64,000 nucleotides of DNA from a virus: positions 1 through 64,000 of IMG/VR virus record IMGVR_UViG_3300043571_000443; one strand, written 5' to 3'. The notes below the pieces were generated by a model. That model had not been told where the DNA came from. It saw nothing but the letters and a program-made list of their open reading frames with translations, and ran no database searches. This document shows, piece after piece, positions 24,057 through 32,976 of the stretch (the first letter of the stretch is position 1; the number at the start of each line of letters is the position of its first letter). Made by a program: the position numbers and the translations under genes.

Positions 24057-24620
24057 CTACAGCTTCCACACCCACAGCAGCAGTGCCGCTAGCCCGCCAC
24101 TGGTGACCAGCATGATCCATTGCACGAATAGCGGTTGCTTGGTCCACCAGGCCCAGATGGACTCCACCCATTCTGCCCACCATGGACGGGCACCCCGGGG
24201 TGCATCGCCGGTTACCTCAGTGTGGTGCTGCTCCTGCTTGACTGGCTCAGCCATTAGCTTTGTCCCGCTAGTGTCATCATCATCATGGGAAACCCGGTAG
24301 ACCAGCCCGCCTAGCCATAGTATGTCCTTCTCCATCAGGTCCACCCATAGGCCAGGCTTCAGCGCTCGACTGTTAATATAGGTGCCATTGGTGCTAAAGC
24401 CATCCTTCAGTTCCCACAGCCACACCCGATCCCCCGCCTGGGTAACATCGGTGGCCCGTAGCTCTGCGTGTCGCTTCGAGAGTCGTGAGTCTATAATGTG
24501 AATATCGCATTGTGGATCCCGGCCAATACTCCACAGTCCAGCGGGGGGCGGCCAGGATCCATCCAGCACCCAGTAGGGGTGTTGGCCATCGACTGGGTGT
24601 AGGCAAAGTTTGCGGGTCAT
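24057..24620 (-). CDS. FHA-domain protein with C-terminal membrane anchor
   Basis: 188 residues. The FHA phosphothreonine-binding fold is readable: SIGRDPQCDIHIIDSRLSKRHAEL near residues 30-50, and FSTNGTYINS near residue 75; the GR, SxxH and NG signatures are all present. The last 25 residues form a membrane helix (FVQWIMLVTSGGLAALLLWVW), so it would be tail-anchored, facing the cytoplasm. ATG 24620 is immediately preceded by TGGGCATTCTATAGCC, close to the structural-gene motif. FHA proteins are rare in phages; it may sense host Ser/Thr kinase signalling. Confidence 0.8.
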   Translation of the reverse strand: MTRKLCLHPVDGQHPYWVLDGSWPPPAGLWSIGRDPQCDIHIIDSRLSKRHAELRATDVTQAGDRVWLWELKDGFSTNGTYINSRALKPGLWVDLMEKDILWLGGLVYRVSHDDDDTSGTKLMAEPVKQEQHHTEVTGDAPRGARPWWAEWVESIWAWWTKQPLFVQWIMLVTSGGLAALLLWVWKL

Positions 24621-24679
24621 GGCTATAGAATGCCCAGCCCACCCATCCTGGGGAATGCTGAGAATGTTGTCAGTCCCTA

Positions 24680-24698
24680 CCCGGCCTAGGCCGGGTTT
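24680..24698 (+). terminator. Palindromic hairpin before the terminase gene
   Basis: CCCGGCCTAGGCCGGG is a perfect 16-bp palindrome followed by TTT, 8 bases before the terminase start. It may act as an attenuator or terminator upstream of the packaging operon. Confidence 0.45.
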
Positions 24699-24705
24699 CC
24701 TGCCA

Positions 24706-26016
24706 ATGGCCACCCTCGGCGCACTAGAGCTCAGAGCAGAATGGAAGAAATGGTTAGTCGCCAGCTATGCTGCGGTGCCCACCGACTCGGTGGACCTCGA
24801 CAAACTAGCCAGGAACCTGCTGCCCTGGGCCCAGCCATTGCTAGAGCCACGCCGGTACAAATGCCTATGGGGTGGCCGCGGATCGGGTAAGTCCACCGCT
24901 GCGGCTGATGCGCTGCTGATCGAAGGGGCCCGGCGTAAGTGTCGGGTGCTATGCGCCAGGGAATTTCAGGTGTCCATCAAGGACTCGGTTCACCATCTGC
25001 TAAAGCAACGCATTGAAGACCTGGGGCTGGAGTCCGTGTACTCTGTCCAGGAGGCCCAGATCCTTGGCCCACGTGGCACCCAGTTTATTTTCAAAGGGCT
25101 GCGCCATAACATTAGCTCCATCAAGTCGATCAGCGGCATCACCCATTGCTGGGTAGAAGAGGCCCAAACGATCAGCCAAAAAAGCTGGAATGATCTGGTG
25201 CCATCTATCCGGGCCCCAGGTTCTGAGATCTGGGTAACCTTTAATCCATATCAAAAGACGGATCCTATCTATCAAACCTTCCTGATCAACCCTGGCCAGC
25301 TGGGCGGTGGTAGCTACATCCAGCGGGTGAACTGGGATCTTAACCCGTACTTTCCGCCAGAGCTAGACGCTGAACGCCAAGCGATGCAGGCCACCGATCC
25401 TGATCTTTACCAACACATCTGGGAAGGAGAATGCCTGGAAAATGCAGACTCCCAGGTGCTATATGGCAAGTGGATTGTGGATGAGTTCAAGCCTGCCGCT
25501 GACTGGCAGGGGCCGTACTTTGGTGCTGACTGGGGCTTTGCTGCAGACCCGACCGCTGCGGTTAAGTGCTGGATCCATGGCAACCGGCTTTATGTGGAGC
25601 AAGAAAGCTATGCCCACCGGCTAGAGCTAGACGAAACAGCTAAGCGCTGGATTCGAGATATTCCAGGCATCGACGGCCATGTAGTGCGGGTGGACAATTC
25701 CAGGCCAGAAAGCATCAGCCATGTTAGCCGCCGCGGCATTCCCAGGCTGACAGCGGTGCGCAAGTGGCCGGGCAGTGTCGAAGACGGCATTGCCTACCTG
25801 CGCAACTTTGAGAAGGTTGTCATCCACCCTCGCTGCTCCAATATGGCAACTGAGGCCCGGCTGTACTCTTACAAAGTAGACAAGCTAAGCGGCGACATCC
25901 TGCCTCAGGTAATTGACGCCAACAACCACTTGATGGATGCGCTGCGCTATGCGCTGGGGCCCATGATCCAGCAACGGCAGACTGGCATGGCTCAGTCAGT
26001 GGCTGTATGGGGCTAG
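24706..26016 (+). CDS. terL: Terminase large subunit
   Basis: The DNA-packaging motor ATPase and nuclease. 436 residues from ATG 24706. Walker A GGRGSGKST at residues 56-64, Walker B region THCWVEEAQTIS, coupling motif WVTFNPYQKTDP, and the nuclease start FGADWGFAADPTA typical of the RNase H-like domain in PBSX-type terminases. Followed 15 bases later by the portal gene. The frame is open upstream to 24610, but those residues are not terminase-like. Confidence 0.93.
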   Translation: MATLGALELRAEWKKWLVASYAAVPTDSVDLDKLARNLLPWAQPLLEPRRYKCLWGGRGSGKSTAAADALLIEGARRKCRVLCAREFQVSIKDSVHHLLKQRIEDLGLESVYSVQEAQILGPRGTQFIFKGLRHNISSIKSISGITHCWVEEAQTISQKSWNDLVPSIRAPGSEIWVTFNPYQKTDPIYQTFLINPGQLGGGSYIQRVNWDLNPYFPPELDAERQAMQATDPDLYQHIWEGECLENADSQVLYGKWIVDEFKPAADWQGPYFGADWGFAADPTAAVKCWIHGNRLYVEQESYAHRLELDETAKRWIRDIPGIDGHVVRVDNSRPESISHVSRRGIPRLTAVRKWPGSVEDGIAYLRNFEKVVIHPRCSNMATEARLYSYKVDKLSGDILPQVIDANNHLMDALRYALGPMIQQRQTGMAQSVAVWG

Positions 26017-26030
26017 GGCACACTATCAGC

Positions 26031-27527
26031 ATGAATGATCCATCCCTCCCTAACTACCACGACCCTGCGTTAAAAAAGCTGCAGCCAGCGCTGAAGCTAT
26101 GCTTTGACGTATGGAATGGGCTCTATGGGCTCAAGGCTGACTACCTGCCCCAGGCTAGCCGGGAACCCCGGGCCGCCTACGATGATCGGGTGAACCGGGC
26201 CGTATTCAACAACAAATACCGGGCCCAGGTGGAAAGCATCAGCGGCTTGCTGACAGCCTTCGACGTTGAGGGCTACCCGGCCAGCTTCGAGCAAGCTGAA
26301 GCGGATGGCCTATACCTGGACGGTAATGGATCCGACTGGACTAGCTTTTTACGCCAAGCGGATGAACTAGCCCTGCGGGATGGGCTAGTGTATGTGCTGA
26401 CCAATAATGTGCAGCTGAGCCCGGAGGATGCCGCCACCCGCACCGCCGCCGACCGTCGCACCTACCCGCAATGGACGCTGGTAGATCGGCGTAATGTGAT
26501 CAACTGGCGGGGGGAGTTGCGTAATGGATCCATGGTGCTCACCCAGGTCACCCTTGTCATGCACCGGGATCAGACCGTTGGCAGCTATGGATCCATCAGT
26601 GAGCCCTATTACCATACTTTTCGGCTGCTTCCGGGTGATGGCGGTGTCAGCCTGACGGTGGCCCGCATCAGTGACCGTGGGGCGGTGGATATTGTGGACG
26701 AACGCACCGCACCAGTCCAACGGATCCCGCTCCAGGCCTACCCGGATGTGACCAACCCATTCCCCCATGACGGCGACCTGCAGCTACCGTACCTACTGAA
26801 AGCAGCCGAGCTAAACATTAAGCTATTCCGCCAAGAGTCTAGCCTAGATACAATCCAGTATCGGGTAAATGCGCCCACGGTCTATCGGGTAAGCAGCATG
26901 GACTTTACCCAGCGGCCACCGATCATTTTTGGACCCAACCATGTGATCGAGCTGATGCGGGACAGCAATACCACTGCTGCTGGCGAGGACTCGGTAGGGG
27001 TCATCGAGATTACTGGCCAGGGCATTGCTGAACTACGGGAAAGCTGCAACGAAACCCGCCGCGCCATCGACGAAGAAGGGGTAGGGTTCATTGGTGGTGG
27101 CAGTGTCCAGCGATCTGCAACAGAGGCCTACCTAGCCGCCAGCCGATCCAGTGCCAGCCTGAATGGCTATGCTAGGGCCAAAAGCCAGGCTGTCAAAGCG
27201 CTGGTGGCCGACTGGTGCCTATTTACTGGCGAAGACCCCAGTGACGTTGAAGTTGAGATGGATCAGTCTGTTCTGGAGATGCCGCTCGATGCCCAGGAGA
27301 TGGGCGCATTGCTAGGCCTATGGCAAGCAGGCGCTATCGACCATCAAACCTTGCTGGAGCTATTGCGGATGGGTCGCCAGCTGCCGCCTGGTGTCGATAT
27401 TGAAGAGATCATGGAGCGGGTAGCGGTGGAACGCGATGCCGCCATGCCGGGGGCGTCGGAGGTGATTAACGGGATCCTGATGCCAGCCAGCCAGCCCGGG
27501 CAACCTGAAGCTGTACCTGAAGACTGA
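26031..27527 (+). CDS. Portal protein
   Basis: 498 residues, the dodecameric ring through which DNA enters the capsid. Position directly after TerL and before the scaffold and capsid supports this, as do the start (YHDPALKKLQPALKLCFDVWNGL) and the middle (SSLDTIQYRVNAPTVYRVS), which resemble the DUF4055-type portal family. GGGCACACTA lies between the terL stop and ATG 26031. Confidence 0.8.
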   Translation: MNDPSLPNYHDPALKKLQPALKLCFDVWNGLYGLKADYLPQASREPRAAYDDRVNRAVFNNKYRAQVESISGLLTAFDVEGYPASFEQAEADGLYLDGNGSDWTSFLRQADELALRDGLVYVLTNNVQLSPEDAATRTAADRRTYPQWTLVDRRNVINWRGELRNGSMVLTQVTLVMHRDQTVGSYGSISEPYYHTFRLLPGDGGVSLTVARISDRGAVDIVDERTAPVQRIPLQAYPDVTNPFPHDGDLQLPYLLKAAELNIKLFRQESSLDTIQYRVNAPTVYRVSSMDFTQRPPIIFGPNHVIELMRDSNTTAAGEDSVGVIEITGQGIAELRESCNETRRAIDEEGVGFIGGGSVQRSATEAYLAASRSSASLNGYARAKSQAVKALVADWCLFTGEDPSDVEVEMDQSVLEMPLDAQEMGALLGLWQAGAIDHQTLLELLRMGRQLPPGVDIEEIMERVAVERDAAMPGASEVINGILMPASQPGQPEAVPED

Positions 27528-27532
27528 CAACT

Positions 27533-28768
27533 ATGCACATTCTTGTTTTGGCGGATGCTCCGCCGATGCCGGGCCTGACAACAGGCTTCGGCAGGGTAGC
27601 GGCGCACCTATGCCAGGCTCTGGTAGATGGCGGCCACAGCGTTACCCAAGTGGCGATCAACTACCTGCAGAAGGCCCAGCATTCCTACCCATGGCGGCTA
27701 CTTACCACCAAGGCCGCTGATCCCCTTGGCAATGATCAGCTGGTGGGCCTGATCAAGCGGTTCAAGCCCGATGCCGTGGTGGGCTTCAATGATATCTGGG
27801 TATGCAATCGGTGGTTTTCTATCCTATGGGCGACCTGCAAGAACTTGGGCATCACCCAGATCCCATTCTTTGGTTACTTCCCGGTGGACTGTGCAGGCTA
27901 TGAAGCCGAGCTAGCCCGGCTATTACCCCACTGGGCTGGGGTGGCCACCTACGCCCCCTTCGGGCTAGAGGTGCTGCGGGCCGCTGGCTACCAGGGCGAC
28001 TGCGCCATCATCCCCCATGGCATCGAGCCACCCCTCCAGCCTAGCCGTAGCCTATTGCCAGAGCCACTTAAAGACGCCTGGGTTGTACTGAGGACAGACA
28101 TCAACCGCCCCCGCAAGCGCTATGACCTAGCCATTCAAGCCTTCTGTGAATTTGCCCAGGGCAAGCCATTGCCGCCAGAACCGGGTGCCCCCATCCTCTG
28201 GCTACACTGCGCCGACTATGGTGATGACCTGCCTGTACGGGAGTACTATGAACGCACCCTAGCCAGGACCGGCTATGCGTTCGAGCAACGGCCATTACTG
28301 CGCAGCCATACTGCTGGCGATAACCATCATCCCTTCTGCAGTGATGCCGACCTAGCGGCCATCTATGCCAGTGCTAACTGCTACCTGCAGACCAGCGATG
28401 CCGAGGGCTGGGGCCTATGCCCGGTCGAGGCTAGCCAGTACGGCGCAACCGTCATTCTAGGCAACCACTCGGTCCACGCTGACCTATGGCCAGGGCGAGC
28501 ACTTATGGTGGATCCAATTGACTCGCGCTCAGAAACCTTTGGGCTGCTGCAGATTGACAAGGCTGGTCAGGTGCGCCAGGTTAGGACAGCGCTGGACTAT
28601 CCGGTTGTCTCCAGCCATGACTACGCCAGGGCCCTAGAGCAGGCCTACAGCAACCCCGATCTATGTCAGCAATATCAGCAACAGGCCCGGGAGCATTGGC
28701 AGTCTAGCTCGTTCCAGTGGCCAGTGATTGAGCAACAATTTAGGGATTGGATCGACGGGGCACCCTAA
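27533..28768 (+). CDS. Glycosyltransferase, GT-B fold (GT4-like)
   Basis: 411 residues. The N-terminus MHILVLADAPPMPGLTTGFGRVAAHLCQAL and the C-terminal SDAEGWGLCPVEASQYGA (Glu-x7-Glu motif) are characteristic of GT-B retaining glycosyltransferases. Set between portal and scaffold genes in the head operon, five bases after the portal stop, so it is expressed with virion genes. It probably glycosylates a virion protein; the sugar is unknown. Confidence 0.8.
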   Translation: MHILVLADAPPMPGLTTGFGRVAAHLCQALVDGGHSVTQVAINYLQKAQHSYPWRLLTTKAADPLGNDQLVGLIKRFKPDAVVGFNDIWVCNRWFSILWATCKNLGITQIPFFGYFPVDCAGYEAELARLLPHWAGVATYAPFGLEVLRAAGYQGDCAIIPHGIEPPLQPSRSLLPEPLKDAWVVLRTDINRPRKRYDLAIQAFCEFAQGKPLPPEPGAPILWLHCADYGDDLPVREYYERTLARTGYAFEQRPLLRSHTAGDNHHPFCSDADLAAIYASANCYLQTSDAEGWGLCPVEASQYGATVILGNHSVHADLWPGRALMVDPIDSRSETFGLLQIDKAGQVRQVRTALDYPVVSSHDYARALEQAYSNPDLCQQYQQQAREHWQSSSFQWPVIEQQFRDWIDGAP

Positions 28769-28790
28769 AGTCGTTGCATTGTTCACCGCC

Positions 28791-29186
28791 ATGGCCCTCA
28801 CCGCTGACGACCTTAACCGCATTGTCAAGTATCGCGCCTTTAGCCTAGGTGACGAAGCTGGAGGGCCGCTAACCTGGCAAAGCGTCATGCAGTTAGTACA
28901 AAACCAGATCAACTTTGTCAATGCCCAAGATACTAAGTTCGGCACTGACGTTGCTGGCTTGATCCAGGCTGACCTGGACCAGATGGATGCTGACGATGCC
29001 GCCCAGACCGCAGCAGCCGGCCAAGCAGGCCTAAAGCGAGTGGATGTGATTGAGTATTTTCAAAGTGGATCCACCGTTGGCTACAGCGCCAATATTGAAC
29101 GACTGCGGCTGCGGGTAGCGGCCATGCTCAGCCAGACCTACTCGCCGATGATGGCCGCTGGCACATCTGAACTAGGCCGGGGGTAG
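28791..29186 (+). CDS. Head-module hypothetical protein
   Basis: 131 residues, largely helical (TADDLNRIVKYRAFSLGDEA, then FVNAQDTKFGTDVAGLIQADLDQM). Lies between the portal/GT genes and the scaffold; could be a head completion or connector protein. GGGGCACCCTA lies 20 bases upstream. No family recognised. Confidence 0.55.
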   Translation: MALTADDLNRIVKYRAFSLGDEAGGPLTWQSVMQLVQNQINFVNAQDTKFGTDVAGLIQADLDQMDADDAAQTAAAGQAGLKRVDVIEYFQSGSTVGYSANIERLRLRVAAMLSQTYSPMMAAGTSELGRG

Positions 29187-29238
29187 GGCTGGGCACCCTA
29201 TTTTATGACCGGCGTGAAGCCAATATGCGTGATGCACC

Positions 29239-29973
29239 ATGATTGACGAACAACAACAACCGACCCCTGACGCACCCCAGGCGACTCCCCCTAATCCGCC
29301 AGCCAATAGCAGTCAGGATCCAAACAGCGAGACCGCCTATGCTACTTTGCAAAAGGAGCGGGAGGCCCGCAAGGAACTAGAGAAGAAAGCCAAGCAGCTT
29401 GAAACCCAACTGCAAGCCTTCAGCGGCATCGACCCTGGCAAGTACAAAGAAGCCATGGAGATCGCCGCTAAGCAGGCTGAGTGGGAACAACAACAGGCTG
29501 AACTACGGGCCCAGTTTGAGGCAGATGCCCAGGCCAAGTATGAGCCAGTGCTAGAGCAACAACGCCAGCAACTGGCAGCCGCCCAGCAGTCCTTGCTGGA
29601 CTTTCAGCGAGATACGGCCCTGGAGCAGGCGTTTTATGCCGCCGAAGGATTCCCGGGTGAATTTGAGCCTGCAGCATTAGCGCTGCGGGGCCGAGTGCGG
29701 GTGTCGGCCAATGGGCTGGAGGTGTTAGAGCCGGACGGCAAGACACCCGCCTATGTGGCCGACAAGGGCCAGAGCAGGCCCAAGACAGTCGCCGAGTTGA
29801 TCGACGAACTGAAGGGCACCACATCCTGGTTTGCCCGCCATTTCAAAGGTTCTGACCGGCCAGGCTTTGGTGTACTGGGTAGCCCGGGCCAGGGCCTGCC
29901 CGCCGAGGCGACTGGTAAGGATGTATGGGCTGCGGTGACAGCGCAACGCCAAAAACAATTTGGCGGTAGGTAG
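29239..29973 (+). CDS. Capsid scaffolding protein
   Basis: 244 residues: a proline-rich disordered start, a long charged coiled coil (residues about 35-130, KEREARKELEKKAKQLETQL), and a C-terminal globular part. This architecture and its place directly before the major capsid gene fit a phage scaffold. TGGGCACCCTA lies 40 bases upstream. Confidence 0.75.
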   Translation: MIDEQQQPTPDAPQATPPNPPANSSQDPNSETAYATLQKEREARKELEKKAKQLETQLQAFSGIDPGKYKEAMEIAAKQAEWEQQQAELRAQFEADAQAKYEPVLEQQRQQLAAAQQSLLDFQRDTALEQAFYAAEGFPGEFEPAALALRGRVRVSANGLEVLEPDGKTPAYVADKGQSRPKTVAELIDELKGTTSWFARHFKGSDRPGFGVLGSPGQGLPAEATGKDVWAAVTAQRQKQFGGR

Positions 29974-30059
29974 CCTGGGCACACTAGAACTATCGAGGCG
30001 TGATGCCTCATTAGCCTGCGTGATGCAGCACCACCACAAAAGCTTTTGAGGCATACCCC

Positions 30060-31001
30060 ATGGCATTAACATTAATCGAAGCAAGCAAGCTGACCCAAGA
30101 CCCGGTTACCCGGGCAGTCATCAATGAATTTTCTGCAGGCGAGATCCTTGGATCCATTCCTTTTGAAAATGAGGAAGGTTCTGGGGTTCACTACAACCGG
30201 GTGGATCAACTGCCTGGTGTTGGCTTCCGCGCCCTAAACGAAGCCTTTGACGAGTCCACCGGCGTCATCAACCCGCAGTCTGAAGCATTCCGGTTCTATG
30301 GCGGTGACATGGATGTTGACCGCGCTCTGGTTAACCTGAAGGGCCAACAGGCCCGGGTGGCCCATGAGCAACTGAAGATCGAAGCGCTGCGCCTTGGCTG
30401 GGAGTACCAGTTCATCAAGGGCGACTCCGCTGCTGATCCCCGTGGCTTTGATGGACTGCAAAAGCGGATCACTGGCAGCCAGTTGATCAGCAATGCGGAT
30501 GGCGGTGCAGCACTCAAGCTAACCAAGCTGGATGAACTGCTGAGCCAGGTCAAGTTTACTGGCGGCACCCCGTACCTGATGATGTCTCGCAAGATGAAGG
30601 ATCTGCTAACCGCAGCCTCTCGCGATACCACTAAGAGCGGGTTTATCCAGTATGAACAGGATACTTTTGGCCGCAAGCTACCCCAGTATGGCGGGGTACC
30701 TATCCTGACCGATGACATCAGCTCCCCCATCCTGCCCTTTACTGAGGCCAGCCCTGATGGCGCTGTATCGACCTGCACCAGCGTTTACTGTGTGGTCTTT
30801 GGCCCGCAGATGACCACTGGCATCCAGGGGCGCAATGATACGGCTAGCGGGTTCGGCATCAGCGCTCGGGACTTGGGCGAAGTCCAGGACAAGCCAGTAT
30901 TCCGTACTCGGGTGGACTGGAACTGCAGCTTTGCCATCTACAACGGCTACAGCGTAGCCCGGCTGTATGGCATCACCAATGCTGCTGTAGTGGCCTCCTA
31001 G
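30060..31001 (+). CDS. Major capsid protein (HK97-like)
   Basis: 313 residues. It begins MALTLIEASKL, with TRAVINEFSAGEILGSIPF and a P-domain-like middle (GWEYQFIKGDSAADPRGFDGL), as in the HK97-fold capsid proteins annotated as phage major capsid protein. It follows the scaffold and a TGGGCACACTA element. No N-terminal delta-domain is present, in keeping with a separate scaffold. Confidence 0.82.
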   Translation: MALTLIEASKLTQDPVTRAVINEFSAGEILGSIPFENEEGSGVHYNRVDQLPGVGFRALNEAFDESTGVINPQSEAFRFYGGDMDVDRALVNLKGQQARVAHEQLKIEALRLGWEYQFIKGDSAADPRGFDGLQKRITGSQLISNADGGAALKLTKLDELLSQVKFTGGTPYLMMSRKMKDLLTAASRDTTKSGFIQYEQDTFGRKLPQYGGVPILTDDISSPILPFTEASPDGAVSTCTSVYCVVFGPQMTTGIQGRNDTASGFGISARDLGEVQDKPVFRTRVDWNCSFAIYNGYSVARLYGITNAAVVAS

Positions 31002-31042
31002 GCTACACCGATAGTTACTAACCCTTACTGGACCTAACGACC

Positions 31043-31498
31043 ATGCCTAACCTATCTGGGGCTAACCCCTCTCTGACTACGCCTAACCTCAAGGTGCGGC
31101 GCCATGACCCAATTGACGAAAGCCTGAAGCTAGCCGCCTTCTCTGGCATCAGCGCTAGCAATACCGCTAGCACCGGCATCGCCCTTAAGGCCGAGAAGAT
31201 CGGCCCATACCTGGCGGTGGTTTGCTACAACGGCCACGAAGCTGATGGATCCAAGTATTGGACCGTCAATGTGACCGGTGCGGATAACTCCAGCTTCACC
31301 AACGAAGTGGCCCTGGGCAGTATTAAGTTACTGTCTGGTAGCAGTGCTCGTAAAGAGTACCTGGCGCTTGATGGTGCGGCTGTTGCTAGCCTGATGGCAG
31401 CCGCTGGCGAAGGGGAAGCGGTCTATGTGCGGGCTACCGCCACCAAGACCAGCACCCCCGGCAACCTGACCGGCCAGGTTTACCTGACCTCTGACTAG
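31043..31498 (+). CDS. Head decoration or stabilisation protein candidate
   Basis: 151 residues, beta-rich (TGIALKAEKIGPYLAVVCYN, FTNEVALGSIKLLSG), directly after the capsid gene and before a terminator. Position and composition fit a capsid decoration protein; not recognised by family. Confidence 0.5.
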   Translation: MPNLSGANPSLTTPNLKVRRHDPIDESLKLAAFSGISASNTASTGIALKAEKIGPYLAVVCYNGHEADGSKYWTVNVTGADNSSFTNEVALGSIKLLSGSSARKEYLALDGAAVASLMAAAGEGEAVYVRATATKTSTPGNLTGQVYLTSD

Positions 31499-31533
31499 CG
31501 TCTGTTAAGTTTCTCCTCCGTGGTTCTCCCTCG

Positions 31534-31557
31534 CCCCGGCTTAGGCTGGGGTTTTTT
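31534..31557 (+). terminator. Terminator of the head operon
   Basis: CCCCGGC-TTAG-GCTGGGG stem followed by TTTTTT. Confidence 0.85.
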
Positions 31558-31558
31558 C

Positions 31559-32872
31559 TTACCGCTTAAACCGCACCTCTACCACCTCATTCCCTTGAAT
31601 GATCACCCGCTCCACCAGTTCAGCATAGAGCTGTCGGCGCTCGGGCGCTTCCAATGTGCTCCAGTCCATCGTGGCTGCATCAATGGCCTGTTGCTGTAGC
31701 CGCTGGCTGCTGGCTAGCACCTGACCCTGGCTGCTACGCCTGGCCAGAATGTCGGCCTCGATAGCCGCTATCTCTTCAGCAATGGCGGAGCGGTGCGCCA
31801 GAGGCTTCAGGGCGGCTAGTTCTTGCTCTAGGGCAGCAATGGTAGGGTCAAAGGCTGTGTCGGCCTGCAGGCCATAGGCGATGGCCTCAGCATGATCGAT
31901 CAAGGCCTCCTGGATAGCGGCTTCGATCATGTCCTGGCGACAGGAACGGGTCTGGGGGCACCGTGGCCGGGTAGGGTATCCTCCGCCATTGGCAGCACAG
32001 ATAAAGTACCGGTTTTTTCCGCGAGAGTTGGGGCGGCACCGACAACCACAACTGCAGGACACAATCGGCGGCACCGCATGGATCCGGCCTTGGTTGTTGC
32101 CCCTCAGCTGACGGTTTAGGTCAATCCAGTACTCGATACGCTTGTACTCATCCTCGCTGATCAAGGCTGGGTGAGCATTGTAGCGCCATTCGTTAGTTTT
32201 GCGATAGTGCAGGTGACCGCGTAGGGTAGGGTTCTTTAGCCACGCCCGCCAGACTGTCCTGTTTCGACCAATGCCGTAGCGGTCTTGCATTAGATGGGTG
32301 AGCTGTAGCAGGTTGCCATGCTCCAGGTAGTAGCTAATGGCCTCCCTGGCCTTTTCCCAGTCTGGCCCCGGCTCGTAGCAGCTATTGTCAGCAGATCGTT
32401 GGTAGCCAAAAGGAGGTAGGCCACCCATCGGCCTGCCCTGTCGGCGTAGCTGCACGTTAGCCCGCTTCAGCCGTGCCGATAGCTCTTCAGAGTAGTAGTG
32501 GGCCATTAGCGACTTAACGCCGGTTGTAAGCAGCCCTGAGGCGGTCTGGAGTGTTATTTCCTGGCCGGTGGTAAGTTCTTTGACAATGACGCCAGCGGTC
32601 TCTAGCTGGGCCAAGCTTTCCATCGCCCAGACGGTATCTCTTGCCCAGCGAGTCCATTCCACCACCCAGACGGTTACCTGGTGCCGGTGCTGGCGTAGTT
32701 CAAGCGCCCGGTCAACTAGGCGTAGAAACTCGGGCCGGTCCCGACGGCGGCCAGACAATGACTCGGTAAATAGTTCGTCAAACTCTACCTGTTGTTGAAA
32801 TTGCTGGATCTGCAGGTCCAGGTTTTGGTCCTTGCTGCTGACCCGGCCATAGCATAGTTGATAGTGCGCCAT
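31559..32872 (-). CDS. Large serine recombinase (XisF-like)
   Basis: 437 residues. Resolvase catalytic domain with the serine nucleophile in YGRVSSKDQNLDLQIQQF (residues about 8-25) and FTESLSGRRRDRPEFLRLVD. Then a Recombinase domain (GRPMGGLPPFGYQRS onward) and a zinc ribbon (CSCGCRCRPNSRGK...CAANGG...C). A coiled C-terminus follows. It resembles the XisF family that excises elements from cyanobacterial genes, and phage serine integrases. It is inserted between the head and tail modules on the opposite strand to the head genes, so it may have its own mobility. Confidence 0.85.
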   Translation of the reverse strand: MAHYQLCYGRVSSKDQNLDLQIQQFQQQVEFDELFTESLSGRRRDRPEFLRLVDRALELRQHRHQVTVWVVEWTRWARDTVWAMESLAQLETAGVIVKELTTGQEITLQTASGLLTTGVKSLMAHYYSEELSARLKRANVQLRRQGRPMGGLPPFGYQRSADNSCYEPGPDWEKAREAISYYLEHGNLLQLTHLMQDRYGIGRNRTVWRAWLKNPTLRGHLHYRKTNEWRYNAHPALISEDEYKRIEYWIDLNRQLRGNNQGRIHAVPPIVSCSCGCRCRPNSRGKNRYFICAANGGGYPTRPRCPQTRSCRQDMIEAAIQEALIDHAEAIAYGLQADTAFDPTIAALEQELAALKPLAHRSAIAEEIAAIEADILARRSSQGQVLASSQRLQQQAIDAATMDWSTLEAPERRQLYAELVERVIIQGNEVVEVRFKR

Positions 32873-32976
32873 GGGTTACGCCCTCCCCCACGACTAGCCT
32901 ACTATGGCGCTACCAGCTAGGGGTGCCATGGCATAACACGCTTGCAGGATGTGTCATGGCGGTACTGGGGTGGGGG

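Noticed and set aside
24610-24705. Upstream extension of the terminase frame
   Set aside because: The extra 32 residues are not conserved-looking and would overlap the divergent FHA start and a palindrome.
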